Shown here: positions 35,580-47,691 of the stretch, in pieces | How positions within the stretch are numbered: the stretch's first letter is position 1 | Layout of the letters: each line of letters opens with the position of its first letter | From: Zantedeschia hybrid cultivar | Lineage: Eukaryota > Streptophyta > Magnoliopsida > Alismatales > Araceae | DNA length: 64,000 nucleotides | Assembly (NCBI GenBank): GCA_030544215.1 | Contig: JARZZO010000004.1 | Coordinates: 44,567,980 to 44,631,979 of the forward strand | Reading direction: 5' to 3' | Program-made: the position numbers and the translations under genes | Notes under the pieces: generated by a model | What the model saw: the letters and a program-made list of their open reading frames with translations, nothing else | Database searches by the model: none | What the model was told of the DNA's origin: nothing

Positions 35580-37575
35580 TCATTGCACTGAATCTGAAAG
35601 ATGTAAAAAAGAATCACATATCCTTAATGTTCTAGAACTGAGCGTAAAAGCCAAATATAGCAGTAACAACTCTTCAAACTTCGCAGGGAACAACACACTG
35701 AATGAACAAGTGATCAACCTCTTCATCACAAATCCCACAGAAATAACATAGGACAGAAGCATCTGACGCCCATTTCTTTCTATAGACCTCCGTGACCAAC
35801 CTCTTTTGGAAAACAAGCCACATGAATGCTCTAATCTTTAGTGGGGATTAGACTTTCCATACTTCTTTAAGACAAGGATATGAAGGAAGTTCCCCCTCAA
35901 TGAGGTTGTAAGGGATTTTACAGAGAATGAACCATTGTTCTTCTGCCAAACAAACACATCTCTTTGAGCTTGTTCAATTTTCACATCTGCCGGCAGATTT
36001 AAAAGTGCCAAAAACTCATCTAATTCCTGGTCCTTCAGATTATTCCAGTGTGTCAGTCCTCCCTCAAAAGAATATATAGTTCTATAACAGTCGCCTATTT
36101 GTGTACTACTAAGAGGAAAATAGAATGAAATCTCTCGTTTAGGGTAAAATAACCTACCCAACTCTCATGCCAAAAATAGGTGTCTTATCCATCCCCCACG
36201 CAGATCTTAACATGTTTGAACACCCATATGGCAGCTTGCAAAATTCCTCCCCATACAGGGGATATGGATGACTGATTCCTATTAAATAAATAGAACTTTC
36301 CATGTTGACCATAATATCTTGCTTTGACCACATTCTTCCACATATGAAAGTCTTGATTTAATTGACCCCACAGCCGTTTCCCCAGTAGCGCAAGATTCAT
36401 AGACATTAAATTCTTAACTCCCAAACCACCCTTTCTTGTTGGCTTACAAACCTTGCTCCAACTGACAAGAGGGATACCCTTGGACCCTTCATTCCTTCCT
36501 TCCCATAAAAACTTCCTCCGAATCCTGTCTATTCTTCTAATTGCCTCCTTCAGCATCAAGAACACTGACATCAAATAAACAGGAATAGACAATAACACAG
36601 AATTCAGAAGAGTGATCCTTACTCCATCGCTCATATTTCTTGCCTTTCAAGAAGACAGTTTATTCTGCAGTCTTAAAATAAATTGTTCTCAATCCCTTTT
36701 CCTCCTGGCTTTGTGATGTAGAGGTAGACTCAAGTACAGGAATGGAAGTTCCCTCGCCTTACAACCCAAAATCTGAGCAGAAGCAGAAATAACTGAATCC
36801 TCCATGTTGATCCCCACAAGTAAGCTCTTATCTTTAAACCTGATGTATACTCAAAAATTTTCAACACAAACAACAGATTCTTTACTTGTTCTTTGCCACC
36901 TTCTAAGAAGATTAAGGCGTCATCTGCACATGGCATATGAGACATGGAGATGGGTGTTCTGAGAACTGTTACAGCTCTGATCCAGCCGGCTGCTTCTGCC
37001 TTCTGACAAAGTCTGCTTAGAACATTGGTCATTAGAATAAACAAGTAAGGAGATAATGGATCCCCTTGCATGATGCCTCTGGAGCTCTTAAAAAATCCAG
37101 CAACATCCCCATTAATAATCATAGAGAAATGAGCTGCTGTAATACAGTCCTTCAATAATTCAATCCATTGATCTGGAAATTCATGACGTAGAAGAACATT
37201 CCATAGGCAATCCCATGAAACCATATCATAAGCTTTATGAAAATCCAACTTAATAATTAGACCTTGTTTCCTCCCTTGCTTCATAGAGAATAACACTTCA
37301 TAAGCAATAACAAAAGCATCAAAAATTTTCCTCCCTGGCACAAATGCATGTTGATGATTATCAATAAGCATGCCAATCACTTTGCCCATAGGAGTTGCCA
37401 ATAGCTTTGTGAATATCATATAATCACCATTTCATAAACATATAGGCATGTAGTCCTTTAGCTCCAGTACATTCTCCTTTTTGGGTAATAGGACTATAAA
37501 AGTTTGATTAACAAACTCCCCACATCTACACCTTGAAAACCAATCTCTGACGGCCTGACATAATCTTCCTTTAAT
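35580..37575 (-). pseudogene. Second decayed LINE, RT and C-terminal region
   Basis: Minus-strand LINE segments. The RT start near 37560-37430 has NQTFIVLLPKKENV. The main RT block (37419-36730) has HAFVPGRKIFDAFVIAYEVL, KLDFHKAYDMVSWDCLW and GIMQGDPLSPYLFIL, and the catalytic box reads CADDALIF instead of FADD. The post-RT region (36634-36185) has RKFLWEG and GGLGVKNL. The zf-RVT-like end is at 36161-35580. Stops and shifts separate the blocks. The endonuclease is missing because the right side is replaced by LTR sequence at 37592. It differs clearly from the LINE at 28.2-32.1 kb. Confidence 0.88.
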
Positions 37576-37591
37576 AACTCACGGTCATAGG

Positions 37592-38961
37592 TGTGGGGCA
37601 CCGGCACATAAGTGTGGGTGTTCATCCTGGGAGGATGTTCACTGAACTGATTCGCTGATGGATCTTCAGATGGTTAATTATACCTAATGTCAACTGAAGA
37701 TCTATCTGTCTCAGTAGTATCGTTGATGTTTTGACCTGAGACATTAATGAGGTCTTGCGTGAGGACTGGTGTGGTTTAATATTTGGTTAAGTGACTTTAT
37801 CTATAAGTCATAAAACACCGAATTATTAGCCACATCGGGATACATGCGAAGACCGTTAATGGTCAAGAGGGGATCGCTCACTGTCAGGTATATCACAGAC
37901 AGTTAATGAGTCATGACATAGACACTTCACTAAATCTCTGGCCAGGGTGGTATCAGTTCGTTTGGACCAAACGTGAAATTATTATGGAGGTTATGGTCAG
38001 ACGACACGATCACTAGTGGTTTGACTAAACTATACCACAAGATCGGATCGGACTCATAAAATGAGCGAGAGATTATAGCGATACAATAACTAAAGACTTA
38101 CAGGTGCCAGACAGGGTAAAGATGAACCCAGCATCCTCTGGGATCACACGGATTTGCTTGACCTAACGTGATCAAGACGGTCTGGAAAAAATTAAACGGT
38201 TATTGGGAATAACCGGTGTAATTTACTTCTAATTATATTAGAAGTTAATAGATCTTTAAACCAGAGTGATAATGGGCCTAGAGGATCCTATACAAATGAC
38301 TCTTGCAGAACGGAATATTATTGTATAGAAAAATATATTAAAACATTAAATTCTTTTGGGAAAAGAATTTATAAATAGCTTAAAAGTATAAATATAATAA
38401 TATAGATGGTATATATATAATATACATATTATTAGGCTTATTTGATAATTAAGCTAATAATAATATATTGATATATAAATGTCCTAGGGTTAACTTTAAC
38501 TACAGCAGTTAAAAGATTGGTTTGGTTAAAAGAAGCAGTTCAAGCTGCCGCCATATCATTCCTATATATAACCATGAGCTTTCCCAGAACCCGTAACCTA
38601 ATTCCAATCCATTTTTCAAAAGGTGGCCATCAGGTGAAGTTGCAAGAGTTAGACTCTTGCCAGAGAACTTGAGGCGGTGGGTTGGTGTTATGTGGGTTGA
38701 AAGAGAAAGTGAGCTCCGTCGCTACAAGGGTTAGTGTGGATTAAATTCTAGAGGCCGGACGTTTGTACGGCTCAAAGCTTCGTGGAGTTCGGCATCAATT
38801 TTCACAGGATAACATATTATGTGTAAGGTGATAAATCTCGTGTGATTTATTTTAGACCGTTTTTGTTGCATCAATCGAAGCCCAAACTGGTTTTGGAAAA
38901 TCATTTTACTTTATGTACTTCCGCTGCTGTGATTTCCCGAGGGTTACGACCAAACCCAACA
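37592..38961 (+). mobile_element. LTR segment in opposite orientation to its neighbour
   Basis: A 1,370-bp LTR-like stretch from TGTGGGGCACC to AAACCCAACA. Its minus strand begins TGTTGGGTTTGG and then carries CAGCGGAA and CGTCCGGCCTCTAG, aligning in order with the start of the Copia LTRs at 10426 and 11533, so it is a related LTR read the other way. No convincing 5-bp target duplication surrounds it (ATAGG before, ATACC after). Confidence 0.65.
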
Positions 38962-39358
38962 ATACCATCCAGCGATTCATGGTCAGATCAGTTCAATGAA
39001 CTCATTCATCAATGAGCACCTATAAGTCCAGCATAGTGTCTCCACACAAGTGACTTATAGGATCAGTCACCCTCATCATATGAGCTGAAGAAACTTGTAC
39101 TAGTCTATCCGGATGTTTGATGTCCTTCTCAAACATCTTCCGAGACTAGGAACAATTAAGAACATGTGTTTATAAGTCTTCAATCTCGTAATTATGATCT
39201 CATCATAATCCGAAGACTGTTTGCACATGTTCATGGGCTTCATCGTGATACGATAAACATAGATTGAATTAATTACACATACTGAATTTATTCCATTATA
39301 TTAATAAACTGAATAATACATAGTATTGGATTGGATTTCGGGCCACCTAATACTAACA
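38962..39358 (-). repeat. Truncated Copia LTR fragment
   Basis: Matches the final 400 bases of the LTRs ending at 13360 and 21138: ATACCATCCAGCGATTCA, GATCAGTCACCCTCATCATA, ACTAGTCTATCCGG, and the end GGCCACCTAATACTAACA. The first two thirds of the LTR are missing and are replaced by the opposite-facing LTR segment. Confidence 0.85.
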
Positions 39359-39364
39359 CCAGGG

Positions 39365-40240
39365 ACGTATCAATTTGACGCCAAAATGCTAGCAAGCGTT
39401 CCACGAGCTAAAGCAACATTTGTCTACTTCATTCATCCTCTCCAAACTGCAGTTGGGTGAGTCTCTCTCCCTCTACTTGTCTATAACTCCTCACGCTGTG
39501 AGCTCGATACTAGGCAAGGATCTAGAGACTGGTCTACTACGTAAGCTGGGTTCTCCAAGGAGTCGAACAACTCTATCTAATCATCGAAAAGTTTGGGTTG
39601 GCCCTGGTCATGGCCACCCGAAAGCTATGGCCATACTTCCAGGTGCATCCGGTGGAGGTCGTCACCGATCGCCTCCTATGTTAGTTTCTTTAGCGATCAG
39701 ATGCCTCAAAGTGAATGATAAAGTGGGCAATCGAGCTTTCAAAGTTCGATGTCTCCTATCAACCAAGGACAACCACAAAAGCCCAGGCCTTGGACGACTT
39801 CCTTGCAGAATGTACCCTCCCCCCCACAAGAAGAGGTGGTTAGGGTCAAGCCCGGACCGGCGTGGTCGATCTTCACTGATGGATCACTTGAGCCACTAGC
39901 TGTGGGGCCGGTCTCATCTGATCCCCTTGGAGGCTTCCGAAGGCATAGGCCTGTAGTTCTTTCTTTGTTTTCAGTTCCGAACAATGAATAATGTGGCGAA
40001 GCATAGGAATTTGGGTGGCCCTCTACCTAGGTGCAGTCATGATCAAAGCATTCTCCAACTTCTCGCTTATCGTCCGATAGCTTAAGGGAGAATATGAGGC
40101 CAAGGATCCTATTATGAAGCAGTATAAGGAATTGATTATGTAGATAGGATCCACTTATGAGGGATTTGAAATCACACATGTCCTAAGGAAAGAAAATCAA
40201 CAAACAGACGAGTTAGTTGATAAGTATGTGATTTTGAGCA
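39365..40240 (+). pseudogene. Ty3/gypsy pol relic (RNase H region, Tat type)
   Basis: The degraded plus-strand reading contains LGESLSLYLSITPHAVSSIL (RNase H start), LALVMATRKLWPYFQVHP, FDVSYQ and KAQALDDFLAECT-like linker sequence, then PAWSIFTDGS, the start of a second RNase H domain. It ends near 40200 with HVLRKENQQTDELVDK. The two consecutive RNase H domains point to the Tat lineage. Several frameshifts are present. RT and integrase were not found beside it, and its left edge abuts the LTR fragment. Confidence 0.75.
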
Positions 40241-42095
40241 TTAAAAAGGTAAATTCATGCATTACACTAATGGTTTTATGTGTAAAAGTGTATGAAATTA
40301 TAAATAATTTTGCACTGATTCCAACAATATTTGTGATTTTTCGACAAAGTCAAGACGTTGAATAATTTTATTTGAGCATAATTGATACTTTGTTCACCAC
40401 AAAAACCTAATTTAAATTTATTTTATGTGAACATGACATGAAGAACACATGACACAATTGGTTAAGTCATTTGATATTTATGGGAAGGACCATAGTTCAA
40501 ACCTCAGCAAAAACACCCTTATTTTTGCAAAAAGAGTAAAGAAAGGACAAAAATGACATTTAATGTTGTAAAGGAGGATTGCCTTAACTCCTTCTCCAAG
40601 AAACCAATAAGAGGAGGGAGCTATCGCCCCCTACCCCTCTCTTTCTTTTTTTCTCTCTCTCTCTTCTCTCTTTTAAAAACCCTCTCTCTCTCTTCTAAAA
40701 ACCCTTTTTCCTCTCTCCTACTCTCTCTGCTCCATCCTCTTCCTCTATGGCCGCACTCCTCTCTTGTTTTTTTTCTCTCTCTGTTTCTCTCTCCATGTCT
40801 CCATCTCTCTCTCGAGCTCCCTCTCTCTCTTTATCTACATCTCTCTTCACTCTCTTTGCTTCCCCCGCTCTTTATCTCTCTCCTCTCTCTCTTTTCCTCT
40901 CTATCTCTCTTCTCTCCCTCTCTCTACTCAGCCGCGCGCCTGAGACCCGTCGTCGTATGGGCTACAACAGTGCGGGCCTGGCTCCATGTGTCGCCATCGA
41001 GTGGTTCGCGTAGGGGCACCTCGTCGATTGAGCCCTGCCATGCCGCACTCCAACCCGACAGCCGCGCCATGTGGTGCTGCAGGAGTGCTTTGCTCTCCTA
41101 GTTGTCTCCCCACTTGCCACATGGAGCTTGCACGGGAGAGCTCGCCTATACTTGCGTCTGCCCACATGGCCCCGCCTCTTCCAGTCATGCGTTGCCTAAA
41201 TGCCGTCCGATCGCCCCGCGCTCTGCCATACGCCAACCCGTACATGCCGGCCCACTGCACCCTGCGCCAGCCTCTGCTTCACCCGGCACACAGCTTGCCA
41301 GCCACCGGCCCATTGCACCCATCCCCCTCTGTTGTGTTGTGCGCGACTGTTCGCCATCTCCCGCTTCCTTCAACCGCCAGTCATACGACGCCTGTCTTTG
41401 CTGCATTTTTTTCCTATTATTTTAGCTTTCCTGTATTTTAATTAAACATCTCTTTCCAATTATTTAATATTAGTGCCTTCATTTGTAATTTGCCTTTTTC
41501 TACCAAATTTTGTCCGAAACCTTTCAATTTAAATCATAGTAAAGTGTTGTTGTTTTTAGTATGTCTCCCCTTCTCTGAATCTCTTCTCCTTTTCTAAGTG
41601 TAGTTGTTTTCGATTCTTTAGAGCTATTTTAATTGCTTAGTGATGTTTGCAAGTGTAGTTAAATTTAGAATAATTGTGTTTTGATACTAATTTCTAAGTG
41701 TTAATTAGATATTTTAGATAATGTTTAAATATTTATGTTTAATTATTTAATTAGTCTTCTCATCTCAAGTTTCAAATCATATTAATTAACGTTAATTTCA
41801 AATCATTCTCTCCTCAACTCTTTCTTTTAACATTTTGATTGAAAATGTGAAGTTTTCAAAGCTAAAATCTATTTCTCCGTGGATCGACCCAATTCTCATC
41901 ATTCAACTATTTCTCAATCAATTGTAAGTCCCGGTATTTTGAAGTTAGCCCTCAAGGGATGGACACACTAAAACGGGCTCAACTACCCATATATTATGCA
42001 CTATGCAGAATTTATGTTAGAAAGCTTTTACGTACAGGGATATAGTGATCTCCTAATGAAAGTCTCTTCTTGTAATATCGTTATTCGTGTTGGGA
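40241..42095 (+). other. Noncoding; pyrimidine-rich tract and GC-rich stretch
   Basis: About 40615-40925 is a long TCTC/CTCT tract that makes Ser/Leu/Pro-rich reading frames in all phases. About 40930-41400 is GC-rich. Near 41875 the words CCGTGGATCGACCCAATTCTC resemble leader sequence seen in some Ty3/gypsy elements, but I could not define LTR ends. The open frames here are composition artefacts. Confidence 0.5.
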
Positions 42096-42099
42096 TGCT

Positions 42100-42620
42100 A
42101 CCCTTCTCTTCAACTGGCAGTGGCAACTACAAGCAATAGCTGATTGGAGTGACATCACGTGTTTCTTACAATGCTGTGGGGCTGTTCTAAATTTGCTGAC
42201 ATTGATGACATGTTACAGCTATTTCTAAATATGATAATGACTACTTGTCCCCCAGCAAATAGATATTGTAGGACCTTCCTTAGAGAGAAAGGCGAATGTT
42301 GTGCTAAGCACCAGCTGAGTTGTGCACTGGATGGTTTGTTGAACAATTGGAGAAGTGGACAGATCGCTACCCTTTTCTTCAACTAGCAATGGCAACTACA
42401 AACATCAATCATGTGTTTCCTACAATGCTCTGGGCTGTTCTAAATTTGCTAATGTTGATCACTTGTTAGAGCTATTTCTAAATATGATAGCTACTACTTG
42501 TCCCCTGATAAATAGATATTGTAGGACCTTCCTCAGAGAGAAATGCAAATGCTGTCTAGGTGCCGGTTGAGGTGTGCACTAGATGGTTTGTTGGACAATT
42601 GGAGAAGTGGACAGATTGCT
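42100..42620 (+). repeat. Tandem duplication of about 260 bp
   Basis: Two adjacent copies (about 42100-42360 and 42361-42615) share CTTCAACTGGCAGTGGCAACT, TCTAAATTTGCTGA, TAGATATTGTAGGACCTTCC and CAATTGGAGAAGTGGACAGA, with scattered substitutions and small indels. The last sequence resembles a decayed coding exon, but I do not recognise the protein. Confidence 0.85.
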
Positions 42621-45600
42621 ATTCAGGGCCCTTTAACATGTTTCAAGGGATTAGCTTTGACCAAGGCCAAAGTTGTGGATGAGAAATTCTTGCGCTGGAG
42701 AGTTGTACATGTCAAACATTTGATATTATCACCTGGCCAACTTCCTGGAAGAAATTAGTACCACTTGTTGCCTTTGTGATGCAGAAAAAGAATGATTAAT
42801 GTTGCTCCGGCCTATGTTTTTTTTGGTTATGTCATTAACTGTGGCAAATCTTTCTTCAGGGTCAGGATACGTATCTTCTTGAGATGCAATTGTCACATGC
42901 TCTCTTCTTGTATATTGTTAGGTTCAACCATACTTAGAAACTGAATATTGGTAGTCATTAGGTTGTCACATCTTTATGACTTTGGCCCTAAATGATGAGC
43001 CTATCCTATTTGTAGACATAGTATGATATTTCATACGCATATTAGGTCAACTAAGAAATTTAAAAGCTTTACCGAAACAGCAACCCCTTCCCAACAACCT
43101 ATGGCCTTGTCTTTGGCTTTATAAGATCAAGCCCAACAGAAAATAGAGGTTTCATCTAATAGTTCCTCGGAATATGTTGGGAAGTAGTGACAAAGGGGAG
43201 CTGTCTAGCAATGATTCAAGCCTTTGGACCATAGTTTGCCATGTCGTACCGAATCGGGCCTACTCGTATGAGTCTGACTCATATCTGGGCCAACCCAATC
43301 CACTGATACACACCGAGTCGGACCGGATCGTGTTAACTCATACATACTTAATAGAATGTTTTAAGTTGAATTTTTCTTATCTAATAAGTAAAATTATACT
43401 TTTATATCAATTAATATGATATATTTCTCTAAAACATGACTTAAACTCATTAACACGGGCTCTCTCTCCAGATTTCTTTGCAAATTATGTGTTAACTTTA
43501 TGCCTTTGTAGATGGTGTTATCTTTTCTTAGGTGTACTTTTGACTATTTTTTGCCTTCAAAATTCCAATGGTTTATCATAACTATTACTGAAAACTTTTA
43601 TATGAAGATTAATATGAATACTTCTAGTCTTTACCTCATAATCCCTAAACCTAATGTATGAGATGTTGTCTTATATACATAGGAACGGTCAATGCTTTGG
43701 AGAATGCTCTATTGTGCCAAAACTACCTTTGACGTACGGCTTCTTGGTGGAGGAGTGGTTGTATTCCACTTATGGTTAGATGGTCTTTGGGCTGGCAATC
43801 CATCACCAAGGATTCAAGGAAAGTAGTTGGCTGACACATGAAGAACTAAATTAGACATGATTCTTTCCGTTACTTGATTTTGACTATATATGGCTCTTGT
43901 TTAGCACTCTACCACAAACATACTTGAATCTATGGCATATAAAGATCATCGGTAGATGATTATTGATATTTTCTAGGATTTGGTTTTTTTGTTTATCTCT
44001 TTCCCTCTTAATCCGAGGTGAACATCACAAAATGATGATAATTTATATGCTTAAGGTCGATAATTGTTCCACTGCTTTTCTTGCTTCTCATGCCACTACA
44101 AGAATGGAGTGTTTTAGTGGCAAACTTGTTACAATGACATAAAACATTGTCACAAAAAGGTTATGTATGGCGATAAAACATGAAGTGTTGTATAAGAAGC
44201 GGATTTATTGTGGCTCAAGTGCTGCTGAGTTTTTCTTTTCTTTTCTTTTATTGCCCTCCCTTTCACGATCCTTGTGACCCAAAACCTTCCTACCTCGGTC
44301 ACAGAGACCTTTCTACCCTCGCTCCCCATTTGCTGCCGATGTCGGTGCTCTTTCTTCACGCAACCTTCTGCCGATCGCATGTAAGGACAAAACCCTAATC
44401 CTTAATTGCCATCTCTGGGGATGAGGGGATGGGCGACCTGTCTATGGTCCTTGCTTTTCTCTCCTCCGCTTGTGCTCTCCTTTCAATCTCTACCTGCGTT
44501 CTGAGGTCAAATCAATGTCACTAAGTTGGAATTCATAAAAAAAAATGGTGCGACAAAAAAAATCTTAACTCGGTAAAGAATTTAAAAGTTTTGTGAAAAA
44601 ATAGTGAAAGATATGTAAATCAAAGATATAAAATATTTTAAAATATAATATAAAAAATGAAAATGAATGAGATTGTCTTAAAAAAGTATTTTTTTTAAAA
44701 AAGTATGTAATTAAGTTGTGACTTTTTGAATTTATCGATATTTGTTCATGAAAAATGCATTAAGATAAAAAAATGTGATTGAATCGTGATGTTTTCAAAA
44801 AATCAAAGATCTTTGTTACACTGGCTCTGACTCCCCATAGTGCAGAGGCATTGAGCTTTGGCAGCCTAGAGAGGGTGGCAATGGAGGCATCTCAGTGAAT
44901 GCTCTCGACTACTACAAGGGGGTACTACTAGCTGGCGCATGCTCATGAGATCGGAGTATTTCTGTGACTCTTGCCTTTTGAGGACTACGGGATTTTGTAC
45001 CATTTTCAAATGCATGAGATTGAAAATCTACACATCCAAATCAAGATCTTTTTTGTTTGCATGAAAGTTGACTAAGTTACATAATATCTAAAAATAAAAC
45101 TAATTGGAACACTACACAAACCATATTAACTAAAACACTCATTGGCTATCTTATTTTGGAGTCAACTATATACCTATGAAGATGGGGTTGGATCTCACTC
45201 AAACCAAAGCCAAATGATACGAAATCTAAACTAGAGTAACTACATATACATATCTGCAAATTCTATAATATGCATATCAATCTAATTATTATAGAAATCA
45301 CATTAAGTATCACAGCTTAAACAATCTTTCATTTCTAAACTTCACTCTTCCAAACATGGAAGCTATAGTGCTCACCACCCAAACCATAGTATTTCTCATC
45401 AATAAGAAATTTAAGGGAAGGATAATCATAATAAACATAAATTTAGGCATATGCAAATCAATTGGAACTCATAGAACTAACATGTATATAGGAAATCAAA
45501 GAAACACTTCATGACATCACCCTACCTAATTCTTAATCTCTTCCAAACCCAATAGGTCTTCTAGATTCCAAAATAAGCTTTAAGAGAAGGGAAAGAAGAA

Positions 45601-46139
45601 GCTATAAGGATCATCCACAAGTTTTACACCTCTTGGGGTCGGCCTCCTCTTAGGATGCATCAAGATCTCTACCCTCCCCCGCTCCCCACCCCCCCTGCAA
45701 TTGCTTCAAAAACGACTTCCAAGCTCCAAAGGACCTCCAAACAAGCCTCCAACACCACCCAAGCCAGCATGCAACCTCAAATCCTTCGTAAACCAACATG
45801 CAAGCCTCCAATCCTTCCCAAATGCTAAGAACAAAAGGAAAGAAGGCTGGAGAAGATGAGAGGAGAAGGGGGGGCGGGACTCGCCTCACCCTCGTATATA
45901 AGGTCTAAAGAATTTGCAATTTATCTCCTATAACTATAATATATAAGCCCTTTATCTATTCACATCTAATGGGACATCCAACATCTATGTAAAAGAAACC
46001 AATAACACTTATAGTGGGTCTAATATAATTTTATGACCTAAAATCACTTAAGAGTTTCTCATTTACTAAACTCAATGACTTCTAATTATATTAAACATGC
46101 TAAAAGATAAAATCGGGTCCAAAATTCATTAACCCGTAT
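42621..46139. other. Noncoding DNA with a possible CACTA end
   Basis: No gene recognised. CACTACAAGAATGGAGTG at about 44094 resembles a CACTA-superfamily terminus with subterminal GTGTTTTAGTGGCA words, but no matching opposite end was found. About 43220-43450 contains words such as GAGTCTGACTC and GAGTCGGAC plus the dispersed AT-rich segment shared with about 35100. The ORF at 45650-45889 lacks any domain. Confidence 0.4.
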
Positions 46140-46149
46140 CTCTGTTGTC

Positions 46150-46277
46150 AAGACGCCCGCCTAGGCGCCAAGGCGCTTTCACAAGCACCAAGGCGTTGGG
46201 CGCCTTTCCAACATGTGAAAAGGCGCCCAAGGCGCCAAGGCGCCCGCCAAGGCGCCCAAGGCGCCAAGGCGCCTGCC
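46150..46277. repeat. GGCGCC-rich tandem array
   Basis: Dense repeats of AAGGCGCC / GGCGCCC / AGGCGC words, for example AAGGCGCCCAAGGCGCCAAGG near 46230-46255. The array ends abruptly where the Tat LTR begins (TGTAGACACG at 46278), so the element apparently inserted into it. The remainder should lie beyond the far LTR, outside the window. Confidence 0.8.
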
Positions 46278-46466
46278 TGTAGACACGCTAATTTTGACGT
46301 CATTTCGAGTAAATTTCATATCATACAATAATGCCTCAGAATGGTCTGATAATTAATCATTAATTAATTTTTATTAATCTTTTTAAGTGTCGGGTTTAAC
46401 ATATGTGTTTAGGTTAATCAATTGAATTGATTTTAGCTCAAATTTGAGTTAAAATATGAAGAATTC

Positions 46467-46762
46467 TAAAAGACGTCTACCCAAGTGGACGCCATTTAGA
46501 CTTTATTCTTATTTTAACGTTTAAATTTGAATTTTAATTAATTAATTAATTAACTAAAAGGCGTCTGGACATGTCGACGCGTTTTAGGTTTCCTAGGCTA
46601 TTTTAACTTCCCCTCCGGATGTTTATCCTTATCTTAATTAGTCTAAAAGACGTCTACATAGATGGACGCGTTTTACCTAATAAAGATAAAGATAAGTTTT
46701 CCCGGATATTTATCCTTATCTTAATTAATCTGAAAGGCGTCAGCCAAGGTGGACGCGTTTTA
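46467..46762 (+). promoter_or_regulatory. Inverted-repeat motif array in U3 (4 copies)
   Basis: Copies at 46467-46499, 46555-46587, 46644-46675 and 46731-46762, spaced almost evenly at about 88 bases. Each has the form TaAAAGGCGTC, a spacer of 8-10 variable bases, then GACGCGTTTTA. The arms are inverted repeats while the spacers differ completely, so selection or copying acts on the arms. They lie directly upstream of the LTR TATA box. Confidence 0.85.
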
Positions 46763-46861
46763 TATAATTACAGATAAAGATGAATTAATTAGTATTTATC
46801 CGTCGGTTAAGATGGATAAATTCGGGATTTTTCTATGTTAATCTCGAACGCAAGAAATGCC

Positions 46862-46869
46862 TATAAATA
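46862..46869 (+). promoter_or_regulatory. TATA box of the Tat LTR promoter
   Basis: TATAAATA inside the LTR, about 20-30 bases before an A-rich region at 46890-46907. The position after the motif array fits the start of R. Confidence 0.65.
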
Positions 46870-47397
46870 CCCTGCATGTTGAAGAGTTAAAAAAAAAAAA
46901 AAAAGAAGAGAAGAGAATTGAGTTGAGTTGAGCCATAGCGTTATAGCGAGTTGAAGATCGAAGCAACAACGTCGGAACGCCGGAGCGCTGCCATTCCCAG
47001 AAGTCGGCGTCCCCTTCAAGATCTTCATCCTTTCAGAGCTTCAACCGACTGGGCATAAGTTTTTCATTACTGCATTCATTTCATTAGTTTCATTCTTCAT
47101 ATTCACTTCTTGCAAACACACACCACAGCACAATCTTTCAAAAATCCACTTGATCTAAGGGGTTTCAAAGCCACTAAACAAGTAAGTTTGCTGTTTTAAA
47201 TATGCTTAAAATCATGATTAATTCAGATACTGCTTCTACTTAAATTCTCATCATCATAATTCTTCGTTTTCTGTTTCTGTCTCTGCTACACTCAACAACA
47301 ACGAGAGATTCAAAAGGGGGAAATCAAGCACAAAGTCAAAAAGACTTCTGGACGATCCTCAACCTCAAATTCAACAGCAAGAACAAAAAGCAAAGAA

Positions 47398-47496
47398 ATG
47401 GCTCTCTTTCTTCAGCCGGCTGAGGAAGGGGAACCAAGAACTCAATCTTCCGCGTTTGAACAGGTAGGCGATCATATCTCTTTTGAAACTTTTTAG
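47398..47496 (+). other. Short upstream ORF near the Tat leader
   Basis: ATG to TAG, 32 codons (starting MALFLQPAEEGEP). The sequence GAACAG-GTAGGC inside it resembles a splice donor. It lies downstream of the predicted LTR TATA box and would be in the transcript leader. No homology is recognised, and it may be chance. Confidence 0.3.
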
Positions 47497-47614
47497 TTAA
47501 AAGTTTCTGGCGATCACTGCACTTTAGTTGCTGTTTTTAATAGGTTAGTTTACACTAAACAACATAGATATTTCATGTTAATCACACGGTCATTCTAAGC
47601 ACCTACAGCTTTTT

Positions 47615-47632
47615 TGGCGATCACGGTGGGAC
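47615..47632 (+). other. Candidate primer binding site of the Tat element
   Basis: TGGCGATCACGGTGGGAC begins with the TGG expected to pair with a tRNA CCA end and lies a few bases after the proposed LTR end. Similar TGGCGA-starting sites are typical of Tat/Ogre elements. The tRNA is not identified. A second TGGCGATCACTGCAC at about 47506 is a weaker alternative. Confidence 0.5.
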
Positions 47633-47691
47633 TTGGTCTCGCCATCTTTTAGTTTCTTTTTGTTCTTGCTATCATCATATCGGGCACCCAC

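Larger units (their letters stand above)
46278..47607 (+). repeat. 5' LTR of the Tat element
   Basis: It starts TGTAGACACGCTAATT at the border of the GGCGCC array. The TATA box TATAAATA lies at 46862-46869, followed by an A-rich tract at about 46890. The end is placed at ACCTACA (47607), just before a PBS-like sequence; this right edge is an estimate. Four inverted-repeat motifs lie 100-400 bases upstream of the TATA box in what would be U3. Confidence 0.65.

Noticed and set aside
40553..41445. Overlapping long frames of up to 182 codons
   Set aside because: They come from a CT-rich tract and a GC-rich block, and several frames are open at once on both strands.
44094..44111. CACTA transposon terminus
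   Set aside because: Only one end resembles CACTACAAGAA; no opposite terminus, 3-bp duplication or transposase was found, so it is not called an element.
47506..47520. TGGCGATCACTGCAC as the Tat PBS
   Set aside because: No LTR-like CA end precedes it; the site at 47615 has a better position after ACCTACA.
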